A DNA stretch of 64,000 bases from Paenibacillaceae bacterium (GTDB lineage Bacteria; Bacillota; Bacilli; Paenibacillales; NBRC-103111), in assembly GCA_029256185.1 (NCBI GenBank), contig JAQSYI010000036.1, positions 1 through 64,000 of the forward strand. Reading direction: 5' to 3'. Position numbers and translations under genes: made by a program. Of the stretch, positions 22,173-30,640 are shown piece by piece. The number at the start of each line of letters is the position of its first letter. Position 1 is the stretch's first letter. Under the pieces are notes generated by a model. That model was not told the DNA's origin, did not search any database, and saw only the letters and a list, made by a program, of their open reading frames with translations.

Positions 22173-22271
22173 AAGAAATACACTCCTTCGGTTGGATTGC
22201 TTGCTATGTGGATAATACTTTTCTGACGGCTTTGAGAACTCTTGCCGGAGTATTTCGAAGATGGCTTGGGT

Positions 22272-22883
22272 TCAGGAGCATGTGCTGTCTCCTGAAGCAG
22301 CATCAGGCTTGTACACGGCACGCTCCCCGCCGATGAGCTTGGGCCGGGAATAGGCCATCTGCATGTGGGCATGGCCCAGGGTCCGGACAGACGGGCGCAA
22401 AGGAACCGCCACCGGCCTCAGATGCATGCCGATCAGCGTGCTTCCGATATCAAGCCCGGCATGAGCCCATACGGACTCCACTACTACCGGCTCTTTGAAG
22501 GCCCGATAAGCAAAGGCAGCCATTGAGCCTCCTGCATGGGGGACCGGAACTACCGATACCGGCTCCAGCTGCGGATAGCGGTCAAGCAGTTCCCCTTCCG
22601 CAACCAATGCGCGGTTCAGATGCTCGCAGCATTGGAACACGGGATAGAAGCCGGTCTGCTCCCTGGCCCGCCGTACCCCCTCGAAAATCTCCCGGGCCAC
22701 TTCCTCTGTTCCGGAGGTACCGATGTGATAGCCCAGCACCTCACTGGTGCTTGTTCCAATCACGATGATCTGTCCCCCGCGGATCTGCCCGGCTTGCACC
22801 AGCTCCAGCAGGACCTTCTCTACTGTTCCGGCGATTCCTGCGGTAATCTGCTCCATGTCATCCGTATCCTCCGGCATATCCAT
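22272..22883 (-). CDS. ywlG: TIGR01440 family protein (YwlG-like, UPF0340)
   Basis: A 203-residue protein of unknown function conserved next to rpiB and glyA in Bacillales. Family features: GTSTSEVLGYHIGTSGTEEVAR, QCCEHLNRALV, HAGGSMAAFAY and the C-terminal RPKLIGGERAVY. Cytoplasmic, no membrane segments. Starts four bases after the rpiB stop codon, so co-translated with rpiB. Confidence 0.9.
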   Translation of the reverse strand: MDMPEDTDDMEQITAGIAGTVEKVLLELVQAGQIRGGQIIVIGTSTSEVLGYHIGTSGTEEVAREIFEGVRRAREQTGFYPVFQCCEHLNRALVAEGELLDRYPQLEPVSVVPVPHAGGSMAAFAYRAFKEPVVVESVWAHAGLDIGSTLIGMHLRPVAVPLRPSVRTLGHAHMQMAYSRPKLIGGERAVYKPDAASGDSTCS

Positions 22884-22886
22884 GGA

Positions 22887-23330
22887 TTATTTCCCTTCCA
22901 GTTGGCTGAGCTTGGCGATCCGGTTCACGTGGCGGGGGCCATGGGAAAACTCCGTTTCCAGCCATATCTTTACAATCTCCTGGGCCACTCCCGGACCGAT
23001 CACCCGTTCGCCCATTGCCAGCACATTGGTATCATTATGCTCCCTGGTCGCCTTGGCGGAAAAAAGATCATGAACCAACGCGCAGCGGATGCCATGGATT
23101 TTGTTGGCCGCAATGCTCATGCCGATGCCGGTGCCGCAAATCAGAATCCCTCTGTCCGCCGTCCCCGCAACAACCTGTTTGCATACCTGTTCGGCAAAAT
23201 CGGGATAATCCACGGAGTCCCCGCAGGAACAGCCAAAGTCTTCAACCTGGTGGCCCCATTGCCCCATAAGCTCTTTTAGCTCATCCTTCAATCGAAACCC
23301 GGCGTGGTCTGCGCCAATTGCAATTTTCAT
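22887..23330 (-). CDS. rpiB: Ribose-5-phosphate isomerase B
   Basis: Interconverts ribulose- and ribose-5-phosphate, feeding PRPP for nucleotides. 147 residues; the family motifs IGADHAGFRLKDELKELM, VDYPDFAEQVCKQV and GILICGTGIGMSIAANK (catalytic cysteine) are present. First gene after the ZTP riboswitch at 23414-23535, hence likely induced by ZMP/ZTP when 10-formyl-THF runs short. Confidence 0.96.
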   Translation of the reverse strand: MKIAIGADHAGFRLKDELKELMGQWGHQVEDFGCSCGDSVDYPDFAEQVCKQVVAGTADRGILICGTGIGMSIAANKIHGIRCALVHDLFSAKATREHNDTNVLAMGERVIGPGVAQEIVKIWLETEFSHGPRHVNRIAKLSQLEGK

Positions 23331-23413
23331 GCTTTTCTCCTCCTGTTTGCCAAATAACCTTATTATACCTCACCCCTTGAAAAAAGAAATCCAATTCCCC
23401 AAATCGGCGGCAA

Positions 23414-23535
23414 CAAAAAAAGAGCACAGCATATGCTTCAGTGCAGCATACGCATGCTCTTGCCCAGGCGACCGGCCGGTTATCCCCATGCTCCATTGTG
23501 GTTCGTCCACTCGTCGCCAGTTACACAGGGTCTAA
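23414..23535 (-). ncRNA. ZTP (pfl) riboswitch with intrinsic terminator
   Basis: On the minus strand the leader contains the conserved pfl-motif halves: AACTGGCG followed by the GTGG...CCAC hairpin (GTGGACGAACCAC) and GGAGC, then the second half CCGGTCGCCTGGGCA. It is followed by a terminator with AGAGCA...TGCTCT arms and seven T (stem 23421-23460, T-run 23414-23420). The CCTGGGC half lies just before the terminator stem, the usual arrangement for ligand-controlled termination. Downstream genes are rpiB, ywlG and glyA, consistent with control of one-carbon and purine metabolism. Exact aptamer ends are approximate. Confidence 0.85.
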
Positions 23536-23545
23536 AGTTACTATC

Positions 23546-23574
23546 ATCATATCCGATTCCCGCTAAGGTGTAAA
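23546..23574 (-). promoter_or_regulatory. Promoter of the rpiB-ywlG-glyA operon
   Basis: On the minus strand a -35 TTTACA (23569-23574) and -10 TATGAT (23546-23551) are 17 bases apart and place the transcript start just upstream of the ZTP aptamer. The remaining bases up to ywlE (23575-23674) hold GC-rich inverted sequence with no gene. Confidence 0.75.
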
Positions 23575-23674
23575 GACGGAGGCAAGAAGATCAATCCCGG
23601 ATTGTCGCCTGATGACCCGGCGGGCCCACCGGCCAACCGATGGGCCGCTGCCGTCCCGCCTGGCTATCCGTCGC

Positions 23675-24268
23675 TCAGTCGGAAGACTTCAGCTTCTGCA
23701 GCAGCTTGGCCACGGCTCGCTCGATCTCAGCAGCCACCTGCTCATAATCGGTGCGGGAGCCGCCGAAGGGATCGTCGATGTCGTAATCGGGCGCAAGCCG
23801 GCTCAAGCGGGACAACTGATCCCGCTCCGCACTTGTAACCGGCTGTCCCAGCGCCTGCTTCCACTGCACCTCGGACATCAATGCTTCTCCGTCTTGTATG
23901 GCTTGCAAAGCCAGCGGATCATCTTCCGCGAATTCCTTCAGAGCATAGATCTTGTCCACCGCTTCAGGATGGCGCGCAACCACCGTTCGCTTATGGGATA
24001 TGGTCATGGTCAGGATCAGGTCCGCCCACTGGATCTCCCCCTTGTGCAGAAAGCGGGATTTTCCCGATCCTTCGGCTCCTTTGTCACGGAGTATGTCGGC
24101 TGAATGCCGCGAATACGCCGCGCCTTCCATGGCGGATACGCCTGCTGAGCGGACCTCGATCGCAATGCCCTCCCGCTTGGCCAGCATTCTGCATATTCCT
24201 TCGGCCAACGGGCTTCTGCACGTATTGCCGGTGCACACAAACAGGATATGTTTTGTACTCAAAGTCAC
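23675..24268 (-). CDS. ywlE: Low-molecular-weight phosphatase, probable protein arginine phosphatase (YwlE-like)
   Basis: Member of the low-molecular-weight tyrosine phosphatase family. The P-loop VCTGNTCRSPLAEG (Cys12 nucleophile, Arg18) has a threonine at residue 16, the position that gives Bacillus YwlE specificity for phospho-arginine; the general acid is in DIDDPFGG. In B. subtilis YwlE reverses McsB arginine phosphorylation, which targets proteins to ClpCP. The protein is 197 residues, some 45 longer than YwlE; the extra sequence lies at about residues 113-160 before the DPFGG motif. Start is GTG with GGGAGGTGAAAG upstream. Position next to rpiB supports the assignment. Confidence 0.85.
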   Translation of the reverse strand: MTLSTKHILFVCTGNTCRSPLAEGICRMLAKREGIAIEVRSAGVSAMEGAAYSRHSADILRDKGAEGSGKSRFLHKGEIQWADLILTMTISHKRTVVARHPEAVDKIYALKEFAEDDPLALQAIQDGEALMSEVQWKQALGQPVTSAERDQLSRLSRLAPDYDIDDPFGGSRTDYEQVAAEIERAVAKLLQKLKSSD

Positions 24269-24281
24269 CTTTCACCTCCCG

Positions 24282-24357
24282 AGGATAAACACCTGACGGC
24301 GATCTTCGATCACCGTGCGCGTTTATCCAGAAATCGAACAATTATCTGCGCATATAC
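24282..24357. repeat. Dispersed structured repeat, copy B (upstream of ywlE)
   Basis: Second copy of the repeat at 16768-16840. The outer stem GGATAAAC pairs with GTTTATCC perfectly; the inner hairpin is built on GATC arms instead of the CGTCC/GGACG of copy A. The tail CAGAAATCGAACAAT...CATATAC is nearly identical. Substitutions keep base pairing, as expected of a structured element. Confidence 0.75.
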
Positions 24358-24459
24358 GATACGAAATTTTATAAAGGTACGCTGCGTAACACAGGCGCTT
24401 CGTAAGTTTATTATGAAATCAATTCCGCGGGTTGTCCAGTTTGGTGCAGACATGCAACG

Positions 24460-25020
24460 CTACAGAAGGAACCGGAGGCCGAAGATCAGCAAAATCAATC
24501 CGCCCAGCGCTTCTCCATACTCCCCTACCCATAGCCCCACCCGCCGTCCCAACAGCAGACCAAGCATGGACATGCCGCCGCCAAACAGGCCGAAAACCAG
24601 CACCGTGAGCATAATATCGGAGGCGAAAATACCGAGGGACAAGCCCACGCTGAAGGAATCAATACTGACCATCACCGCAAACAGGATCAGGCCCCAAAAG
24701 CTGCGGTGGTCAAAGGCCACGGATGAATCTCCCCGCAAGGCCGTATAAAGCATATGAAGCCCAAGCACCACCAGAAGCGCACCGCCGGCGGCAATGGCTA
24801 CATCGCCAAGCAGAGTGCTGACGTATTGGCCCATGAACATTCCCATCAAAGGCATCACCACGTGAAAAATCCCGATCACCAGGCTCATTCTGGCGATATG
24901 GATCAGGCGGATGCCCCGGATGCCCAAACCGATTCCCAATGAGAACGCGTCCATGCCAAGGGCCAGTGCCATGATCGTTACTGTAAACAATTGCCCTGCT
25001 TGTACCGAATCCCAAGACAA
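24460..25020 (-). CDS. mntP: Manganese efflux pump MntP
   Basis: Exports Mn2+; 186 residues with six membrane helices in two repeats. The two conserved acidic motifs, GMDAFSLGIGLG in the first helix and SIDSFSVGLSLG in the fourth, are present. Start appears to be TTG at 25020 with GGGGGAAT upstream. No Mn riboswitch (yybP-ykoY type) is evident in the upstream 130 bases. Syntenic with B. subtilis ywlD. Confidence 0.93.
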   Translation of the reverse strand: MSWDSVQAGQLFTVTIMALALGMDAFSLGIGLGIRGIRLIHIARMSLVIGIFHVVMPLMGMFMGQYVSTLLGDVAIAAGGALLVVLGLHMLYTALRGDSSVAFDHRSFWGLILFAVMVSIDSFSVGLSLGIFASDIMLTVLVFGLFGGGMSMLGLLLGRRVGLWVGEYGEALGGLILLIFGLRFLL

Positions 25021-25156
25021 CGGTAATTCCCCCTGTCCACCTATGCTCCTTTTTCAGCATATGCGGACAAACATGGGAACATGTCTTGTTCTGGAAGGTG
25101 CAGGAAATTGTGCTTCTCTCCTTATCCCATGTTCTTCCCAGACTCGGAACCCAAGG

Positions 25157-26341
25157 CTATGCCTGCAGCACCCGGTGGCCTGCGGCCTTGCGCAGACGGT
25201 TCATCAACGCCAGCCCGATCCCTTCTTCCGGGAAGGTTTCTGCATATATCCAGGTTATGCCTTCCTCATCAAAGCGGCGCAGCACGGCAAACAGCTCCCG
25301 GCCCGCTTCCTCCAGATCGGCCAGACTGCCACAAGGCAGCACCAGATCTGCTGCGGATTGATAATAATGCACATGCTCGCGGGGGGCGAGAACGCCCGTT
25401 CTCTCTCCCGCTTCACGGGCAAGCTGCAGCTCCCGGACAATAACGGCAGCAACTGCAGTTTCATCAGCGCCGGCCACTACCGTCAACCATCCCTTCGGCG
25501 CATAATGGGTGTACTTCATCCCCGGCGCCCGGGGACGGAATCCGGCTTCCGGTTGGTGAGGCGATTCCAGCCGTCCGGGAGCAGCCTCCTGCGCCAAACT
25601 TGCCTCTACACGGCGCGTCGATCCTTCCTGGCTCTGACTCTTCTCCAAGTCGCCTGCATCCCCCTGGCCGCTGCTTGCTTCTCCGGTTGCCACCACAACA
25701 CAGCCTGACGCTTGCTCCAGTTGGGCGAGAGATATCCCTCCCGGACGGAGCACATGCACCCGTCCGTCCGCACCTGCCATGGCTACGGTGGATTCCAGCC
25801 CCACCCCTGTGGCGCCGCCGTCCAGCAGTCCGGCGATCCGGCCGCCCAGATCCCCGCGCACATGCTCTGCAAGGGTGGGGCTCGGCCGGCCGGACCGGTT
25901 GGCGCTGGGAGCAGCCACCGGGCAGCCGGCTGCAGTGATCAGCGCCAGCGCTACAGGATGATCGGGCATCCGCACCGCCACCGTGTCCAGACCGGCGGTC
26001 ACCCGGGGCGAGACCGCCCCCTTGCGCAGCGGCAGCACCAGCGTCAACGGTCCCGGCCAGAAGGCTTCCGCCAGCCGCCGCGACACCTCATCCACCTGGT
26101 CCGACAACTCCTCCAACATCGTCATATCGGCAATATGAACAATCAGCGGGTTATCGGAGGGTCTGCCTTTGGCCAGGAAAATCCCTTCAACCGCCTCCGT
26201 ATTGCGGGCATCCGCACCCAGGCCGTATACAGTCTCGGTAGGGAAGCCCACCTGCTTGCCTTCCCGTAGCATGACTGCAGCCTCCAATATCGCCTCGTGC
26301 TGCGGATTATAATCGTCTGGCGCCAACCAATACTTCGTCAT
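25157..26341 (-). CDS. ywlC: L-threonylcarbamoyladenylate synthase (Sua5/YwlC type)
   Basis: Makes threonylcarbamoyl-AMP for the t6A37 modification of ANN-decoding tRNAs. The YrdC domain (about residues 15-215) has GFPTETVYGLGADA, SDNPLIVHI, FWPGPLTLVL, VAVRMPDHP and APSANRSGRPSPT; the C-terminal Sua5 domain follows (from about residue 275, KYTHYAPKG). The linker between them, rich in Gln, Glu and Ser, is longer than usual. ATG at 26341 (394 residues) is chosen because the family N terminus begins there; the upstream 34 codons look non-coding. Confidence 0.94.
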   Translation of the reverse strand: MTKYWLAPDDYNPQHEAILEAAVMLREGKQVGFPTETVYGLGADARNTEAVEGIFLAKGRPSDNPLIVHIADMTMLEELSDQVDEVSRRLAEAFWPGPLTLVLPLRKGAVSPRVTAGLDTVAVRMPDHPVALALITAAGCPVAAPSANRSGRPSPTLAEHVRGDLGGRIAGLLDGGATGVGLESTVAMAGADGRVHVLRPGGISLAQLEQASGCVVVATGEASSGQGDAGDLEKSQSQEGSTRRVEASLAQEAAPGRLESPHQPEAGFRPRAPGMKYTHYAPKGWLTVVAGADETAVAAVIVRELQLAREAGERTGVLAPREHVHYYQSAADLVLPCGSLADLEEAGRELFAVLRRFDEEGITWIYAETFPEEGIGLALMNRLRKAAGHRVLQA

Positions 26342-26469
26342 CGTTCTTCTCACTTTCTCTCTTGTCGCTTTGAAGCCATTATAGCCTGAGGCTTCCCCGC
26401 TTGTCACCAACTGCGCAACAGCGCTTTTGCCGGTAAAGGGCAAAAGAGCCCCGCAGGACTCCTTTTCCC

Positions 26470-27270
26470 CTATGCAAACCAGCTTCTTACTTTATCCCAG
26501 AGGTAGAAACGCACCTTTTTTTTGGCTGCAGGCTCCTCATCGCCGGACTGGGCTTCAGCATCCGCTGCCAGCAACTTACCGCTGCCTGAATCCTTGATCA
26601 GCTCCTTCTTGCCTGCTTCCTTGGCTCCCGCAGAAGAAGTGTCCTTCCCGCTTTTTGCGCCTTTCTCGCCTTTATCGCTCCTGCCGCTGTCCTTTTCCCC
26701 GTCGGCGGTCTTTTTCCCTGCAGCCCCTTCCTTCACCTGCTCCTTCGCATCCTCTTGAGGGACGGCTTCCCCTCTGGCTGTATCCACAAAACACAGGGGA
26801 GGGAACAGCACACACCACCAGTTCTGGCCATTGCCGGCGCCGATCGTCACCCGGACCGCCTCATAGTCCCCGGCAGGGTAAACCTTGCTGCCGTACATTT
26901 TTGCAGGGAAGGGCACTACGCCCAATTCTACCTGGTAGGTATAGTTATAGCCGTAGCGTTTAATTACGTCTCCTGTCACAGCCTCCAGCTCGCCCAAACG
27001 CTCCTTGACCAGAAGCCGGGCTTCCTCCAGACTGGTAGGTCCTGTGACCCATCCGTTCATTTGCTCCACAATCGCGTCCCGCACCTGCCGTTTCAGCGCC
27101 TGATCGGATACCGAATCCGAATTGGCCAGAATACGCAGGCGGATGGATTCTTGGGGAATATCCCCGTCTACTACGGCGGCAAGCGCCCGGTTATGCTCCC
27201 ACGATACCATTAATATAATAATAGCGAACCACACATAGAATAATGACTTCCAAGAACACCGTTTGACCAT
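26470..27270 (-). CDS. spoIIR: Stage II sporulation protein R with low-complexity insertion
   Basis: Secreted forespore signal that triggers SpoIIGA to process pro-sigma-E in the mother cell. Residues 10-32 form a signal/anchor helix. The conserved domain (about 40-166) has IRLRILANSDSVSDQALKRQVRD, EVELGVVPFPAKMYG-like sequence and GAGNGQNWWCVLFPPLCFVD. Residues about 167-250 are a Lys/Glu/Gly/Ser-rich insertion before the C-terminal VRFYLWDKVRSWF. A sigma-F-like promoter lies 40 bases upstream. Confidence 0.95.
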   Translation of the reverse strand: MVKRCSWKSLFYVWFAIIILMVSWEHNRALAAVVDGDIPQESIRLRILANSDSVSDQALKRQVRDAIVEQMNGWVTGPTSLEEARLLVKERLGELEAVTGDVIKRYGYNYTYQVELGVVPFPAKMYGSKVYPAGDYEAVRVTIGAGNGQNWWCVLFPPLCFVDTARGEAVPQEDAKEQVKEGAAGKKTADGEKDSGRSDKGEKGAKSGKDTSSAGAKEAGKKELIKDSGSGKLLAADAEAQSGDEEPAAKKKVRFYLWDKVRSWFA

Positions 27271-27307
27271 CTTCTTCCACCCTCTCCGGCAACTGCTGCT
27301 TGTTTCC

Positions 27308-27337
27308 TAGTATGCCCGGAGAATCTAGCATTTATAC
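27308..27337 (-). promoter_or_regulatory. Sigma-F-like promoter of spoIIR
   Basis: On the minus strand, GTATA (-35, 27333-27337) and GGGCATACTA (-10, 27308-27317) are separated by 15 bases, matching the forespore sigma-F pattern with one or two mismatches. spoIIR is a known sigma-F gene in Bacillus. Confidence 0.55.
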
Positions 27338-27475
27338 CTGGTTCACGCAATTTACTAGACCAATAGAGACGATTATTCCTTGGTTTTTATGAGACGTAAT
27401 ACTCATTTCCCCGTCGGGCGCACCCGTATATAATTAGTTTATATTGAAAAAATTTTCCTTTTGAGGGTGACCATT

Positions 27476-28477
27476 TTGGAAGAGATACTTGGGCATGTAC
27501 TAAAGAACGATGTAATGACCGGCAAGGGCCTCGTGCTGATCCCCTCCGGCACCCGATTGAAACAGGAGCATCTCCGCATGATGCAGCTCCATCGAATCCT
27601 GCCGGAAGAATTGCAGTTAACCGCCCCTCCCGCCCCGGATATCTCTGCAGAAATGATCCGGCAGGCTGTTCGCTACTCCAAAGACATGTTCGACAACATC
27701 AAGCTGCACAAAAAGGTTCCTCTTATGGAAATAAAAACCGAGCTTATCCCCATCATCCGGCAAGCCGCCGAAAATCCCGACCTGTTCAAGTTATTCGAAG
27801 CCGTGCGGGCCAAAGACGAATATATTCATCAGCATAATGTGGGGGTCAGCGTGCTGGCCACACTGCTCGGCAAGTGGTGCAATCTGGATGAGCACGAATT
27901 GAACCTGCTTTCCTTGGGAGCCGTCCTTCACGACGTGGGCAAAATCAGAATCTCCGATGAAATCCTTCATAAGCCCGGCAAGCTGACGCCAAGCGAATTC
28001 AGCGAAATGAAGCGCCACACCATATACGGCTACGAAATCCTCAAGGAGGCAGTAGGGCTGCATCCCCGCATCGCTCACATCGCCCTTCAGCACCATGAGC
28101 GGGAGGACGGTTCCGGGTATCCGCTGCGCCTGAAGGCTTCCCAGATCGATCCTCTGAGCCGCATCGTTGCGGTAGTGGATATTTTTCACGCCATGTCCTC
28201 CACCCGCCCTTACCAGAAAGCCCTTCCATTCTATGAGATTGTCAACGGCATGCGCCAGGGCTTGTTCGGAGAGTTGGACCCGGGTACGGTCTCTTTGTTT
28301 CTCCGCCATGTTGCCAAGGGCATGATCGGCAAGCAGGTTACCCTGTCTGACGGCCGCTCCGGCGAGGTCATCTACATTAACCCCCATGAAGAAACCAAGC
28401 CTCTAGTCAAAATGGAGAACGGCTTCGTTGATTTGAGCAGGGAGCGCAACCTGACGATTAAAGAGGTTAACGGATAA
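27476..28477 (+). CDS. HD-GYP domain protein, probable cyclic-di-GMP phosphodiesterase
   Basis: About 333 residues. An N-terminal region of about 100 residues with no clear domain precedes the HD-GYP domain, which keeps the metal ligands and signature: IHQHNVGVS (His 118), LHDVGKI (HD at about 152), RHTIYGYEIL, HHEREDGSGYP (GYP at about 214). The C terminus (GKQVTLSDGRSGEVIYINPHEETKPLVKM) is a beta-rich tail seen in Bacillales relatives. The TTG at 27476 is best placed behind GAGGGTGA; GTG at 27467 and TTG at 27461 are alternatives. Probably hydrolyses c-di-GMP; a PilZ receptor protein lies 6 kb away. Confidence 0.9.
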   Translation: MEEILGHVLKNDVMTGKGLVLIPSGTRLKQEHLRMMQLHRILPEELQLTAPPAPDISAEMIRQAVRYSKDMFDNIKLHKKVPLMEIKTELIPIIRQAAENPDLFKLFEAVRAKDEYIHQHNVGVSVLATLLGKWCNLDEHELNLLSLGAVLHDVGKIRISDEILHKPGKLTPSEFSEMKRHTIYGYEILKEAVGLHPRIAHIALQHHEREDGSGYPLRLKASQIDPLSRIVAVVDIFHAMSSTRPYQKALPFYEIVNGMRQGLFGELDPGTVSLFLRHVAKGMIGKQVTLSDGRSGEVIYINPHEETKPLVKMENGFVDLSRERNLTIKEVNG

Positions 28478-28495
28478 ATATCTCCGATCCAATTC

Positions 28496-28553
28496 AAAAA
28501 AACCTTTTATCGTCCACCCGCTTCTGCGGGTCTGACGATAGAAGGTTTTTTTT
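28496..28553. terminator. Bidirectional terminator between the HD-GYP gene and prmC
   Basis: AAAAAACCTT...ATCGTC pairs with GACGAT...AAGGTTTTTTTT across a GC-rich inner hairpin (CCCGCTTCTGCGGG). T-runs on both strands; convergent genes flank it. Confidence 0.9.
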
Positions 28554-28579
28554 GGGCGGGATAACTCTGCTCCGCGAGC

Positions 28580-29464
28580 CTATGCTTCGGCCAGCACATG
28601 CCGGTCAATGCCGGAGAGATCCTTCACGATCTCCACCTTGGTAAACAATCCCGTGTCCCGCAGCATCTCCGCCACCTGGACAGCTTGGCCCATGCCCATC
28701 TCGAAGCCGGCCAGCCGGGGGGGCCGGGTCAGGAGCTTCAACTCCGCGGCAAGCCTGCGGTAGAGCATGAGGCCGTCGTCCCCGCCGTCCAAGGCCAGTT
28801 GGGGCTCGAAGTCCCTGACCTCCCGTTGGAGATCAGGCAAGTCCCTGGAAGGAACATAGGGAGGATTGGAGACGATGATGTCCGGAGCAACGCCCGCCGC
28901 AATGAGCGGTGCCAGCAGATCGCCCTCATAGAAACTAATCCGCCCCGCTACTCCATGACGCTCCGCATTCTCCCGGGCCACGGTAAGCGCCTCCGGGGAG
29001 ATATCCACCGCGGCCATCCGCCACGTGGAACAATAAGCGGCGGCGGCAACGGGAATAGCCCCGCTCCCCGTCCCGATATCCGCCATAAGCGGAGGCTCTG
29101 CAGCAGGATCCGTCCAGATGCGCTGCCCCCTGTAGAGAATCTCCTGAACCAGAATCTCCGTCTCCGGACGGGGAATCAGCACTGCCGGGGTGACGCGCAG
29201 GGTGAGGCCGTAGAAGCCCTCTTCCCCTATAATGTATTGAACCGGCTCCCCGGTGGCGCGGCGGCCCAGCAGCTTCTGCCAGGAGAGCTCCAGATCCTCC
29301 GGGAACGGATCTGTCCAATTAAGCAGCAGCTGAGTCCTGGACCAGCCCAGCAGGTGCTGGAGCAGCAGTTGGCCGTTCAGTCCCGCTTCCTCTACCCCAT
29401 GGCGGTTCAAAAAAGAGGAAGCCTCCACAAAGGCTTCCCGAATCGTCTTCTCCCTGTTGTCCAT
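28580..29464 (-). CDS. prmC: Peptide chain release factor N5-glutamine methyltransferase
   Basis: Methylates the glutamine of the GGQ motif of release factors RF1 and RF2. 294 residues: N-terminal helical domain, then a Rossmann SAM-binding domain with DIGTGSGAIPVAAA and the catalytic NPPY (IIVSNPPYVPSRDLPDL). Its start overlaps the prfA stop by one base, so both are made together. Confidence 0.96.
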   Translation of the reverse strand: MDNREKTIREAFVEASSFLNRHGVEEAGLNGQLLLQHLLGWSRTQLLLNWTDPFPEDLELSWQKLLGRRATGEPVQYIIGEEGFYGLTLRVTPAVLIPRPETEILVQEILYRGQRIWTDPAAEPPLMADIGTGSGAIPVAAAAYCSTWRMAAVDISPEALTVARENAERHGVAGRISFYEGDLLAPLIAAGVAPDIIVSNPPYVPSRDLPDLQREVRDFEPQLALDGGDDGLMLYRRLAAELKLLTRPPRLAGFEMGMGQAVQVAEMLRDTGLFTKVEIVKDLSGIDRHVLAEA

Positions 29465-30537
29465 TAAGCGGACTCCCCTTTATCGAGCTGATCCGTCTGG
29501 CTGGCGATGGTCAGCGCAGAAATGATCTCCCCCAAATCCCCGTCCAACACATAATCCAGCCGGTGGAGGGTCAGACCGATCCGGTGATCTGTAACCCGGC
29601 TCTGCGGGTAGTTGTATGTTCTGATCCGTTCGCTCCGGTCCCCGGTGCCCACCTTGCTCTTGCGCTCAGCGCCGGCCTTCTGCATTTCCTCCTGCAGGAA
29701 CTTGTCGTAGATTCTGGCCCGCAGCACCTGCAGCGCCATCTCCTTGTTGGAGTTCTGGGATTTGCCGTCCTGACAGGTGGCTACAATGCCCGTAGGAACG
29801 TGAGTGACCCGAACGGCGGATTTGGTCGTGTTGACCGACTGGCCCCCTGCGCCGCTGGAGCAGAAGGTATCTACCCGGATATCGCTCTCCTTGATTTCCA
29901 CTTCAATTTCTTCTGCTTCCGGCATCACCGCCACCGTAGAGGTGGAGGTATGAATCCGGCCGCCGGATTCCGTAGTCGGGATGCGCTGCACCCGGTGGGC
30001 GCCGCTTTCGAATTTCAGCTTGCTGTACGCTCCCTTGCCCGAGATCATGAAGATGACTTCCTTGAAGCCCCCCAGATCATTCAGGCTTGCTTCCAGCAGA
30101 TCCGTCTTCCAGCCTTGCGAATCGGCGTACTTGGTGTACATCCGGTACAAGTCGGCTGCGAACAGCGCCGCCTCGTCGCCGCCGGCTGCGCCGCGGATTT
30201 CCACAATGACGTTCTTGCTGTCGTTGGGGTCCTTGGGGAGCATGAGCACCTTGATCTGCTCCTCCAGCTCTTCCTTGCGGGCGGTCAGCTCGTCAATCTC
30301 CAGCTTGACCATTTCCTTCATTTCATCGTCCAGCTTCTCGTTTTGCATGACCTTCGCGTCATCCAATTGGGCGGATACGGCCTTGTATTGGTTGAACGCC
30401 TCATAGGCCTCCTGCATATCCGACTGCTCCTTGGAATACTCCCGGAGCCGCTTGGGATCATTGGCCACATCGGGATCGCAGAGCAGCTCGCTTAGTTTGT
30501 CATAACGGTCGGCAAGGGCCTGAAGTTTGTCCAGCAC
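29464..30537 (-). CDS. prfA: Peptide chain release factor 1
   Basis: Terminates translation at UAA and UAG. 357 residues from the GTG at 30537, which has AGGAGG eight bases upstream and gives the usual [12 protein letters not shown] start. The GGQ motif lies in [17 protein letters not shown] and the codon-reading PxT motif in [15 protein letters not shown]. Followed by prmC. Confidence 0.97.
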   Translation of the reverse strand: MLDKLQALADRYDKLSELLCDPDVANDPKRLREYSKEQSDMQEAYEAFNQYKAVSAQLDDAKVMQNEKLDDEMKEMVKLEIDELTARKEELEEQIKVLMLPKDPNDSKNVIVEIRGAAGGDEAALFAADLYRMYTKYADSQGWKTDLLEASLNDLGGFKEVIFMISGKGAYSKLKFESGAHRVQRIPTTESGGRIHTSTSTVAVMPEAEEIEVEIKESDIRVDTFCSSGAGGQSVNTTKSAVRVTHVPTGIVATCQDGKSQNSNKEMALQVLRARIYDKFLQEEMQKAGAERKSKVGTGDRSERIRTYNYPQSRVTDHRIGLTLHRLDYVLDGDLGEIISALTIASQTDQLDKGESA

Positions 30538-30640
30538 CTTTTCCACCTCCTAAAAGATTGTGCGTAAGCCAAGCCTGCTTATCAAGCGTACGCATGATTG
30601 CTCTATGTCAGGTTATGTGCGTCAGCTCTAGTATGCCCCG

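Noticed and set aside
24361-24459. Possible extra repeat copy near mntP
   Set aside because: Only a short CGCTTCGTAAG resembles the nuo palindromes; too little to call.
28598-29467. 289-codon open frame opposite prmC
   Set aside because: Complement of the methyltransferase gene, no domain and no start signal.
29563-30495. 310-codon open frame opposite prfA
   Set aside because: Shadow of prfA; the Leu/His/Gln-rich sequence is what the complement of RF1 gives.
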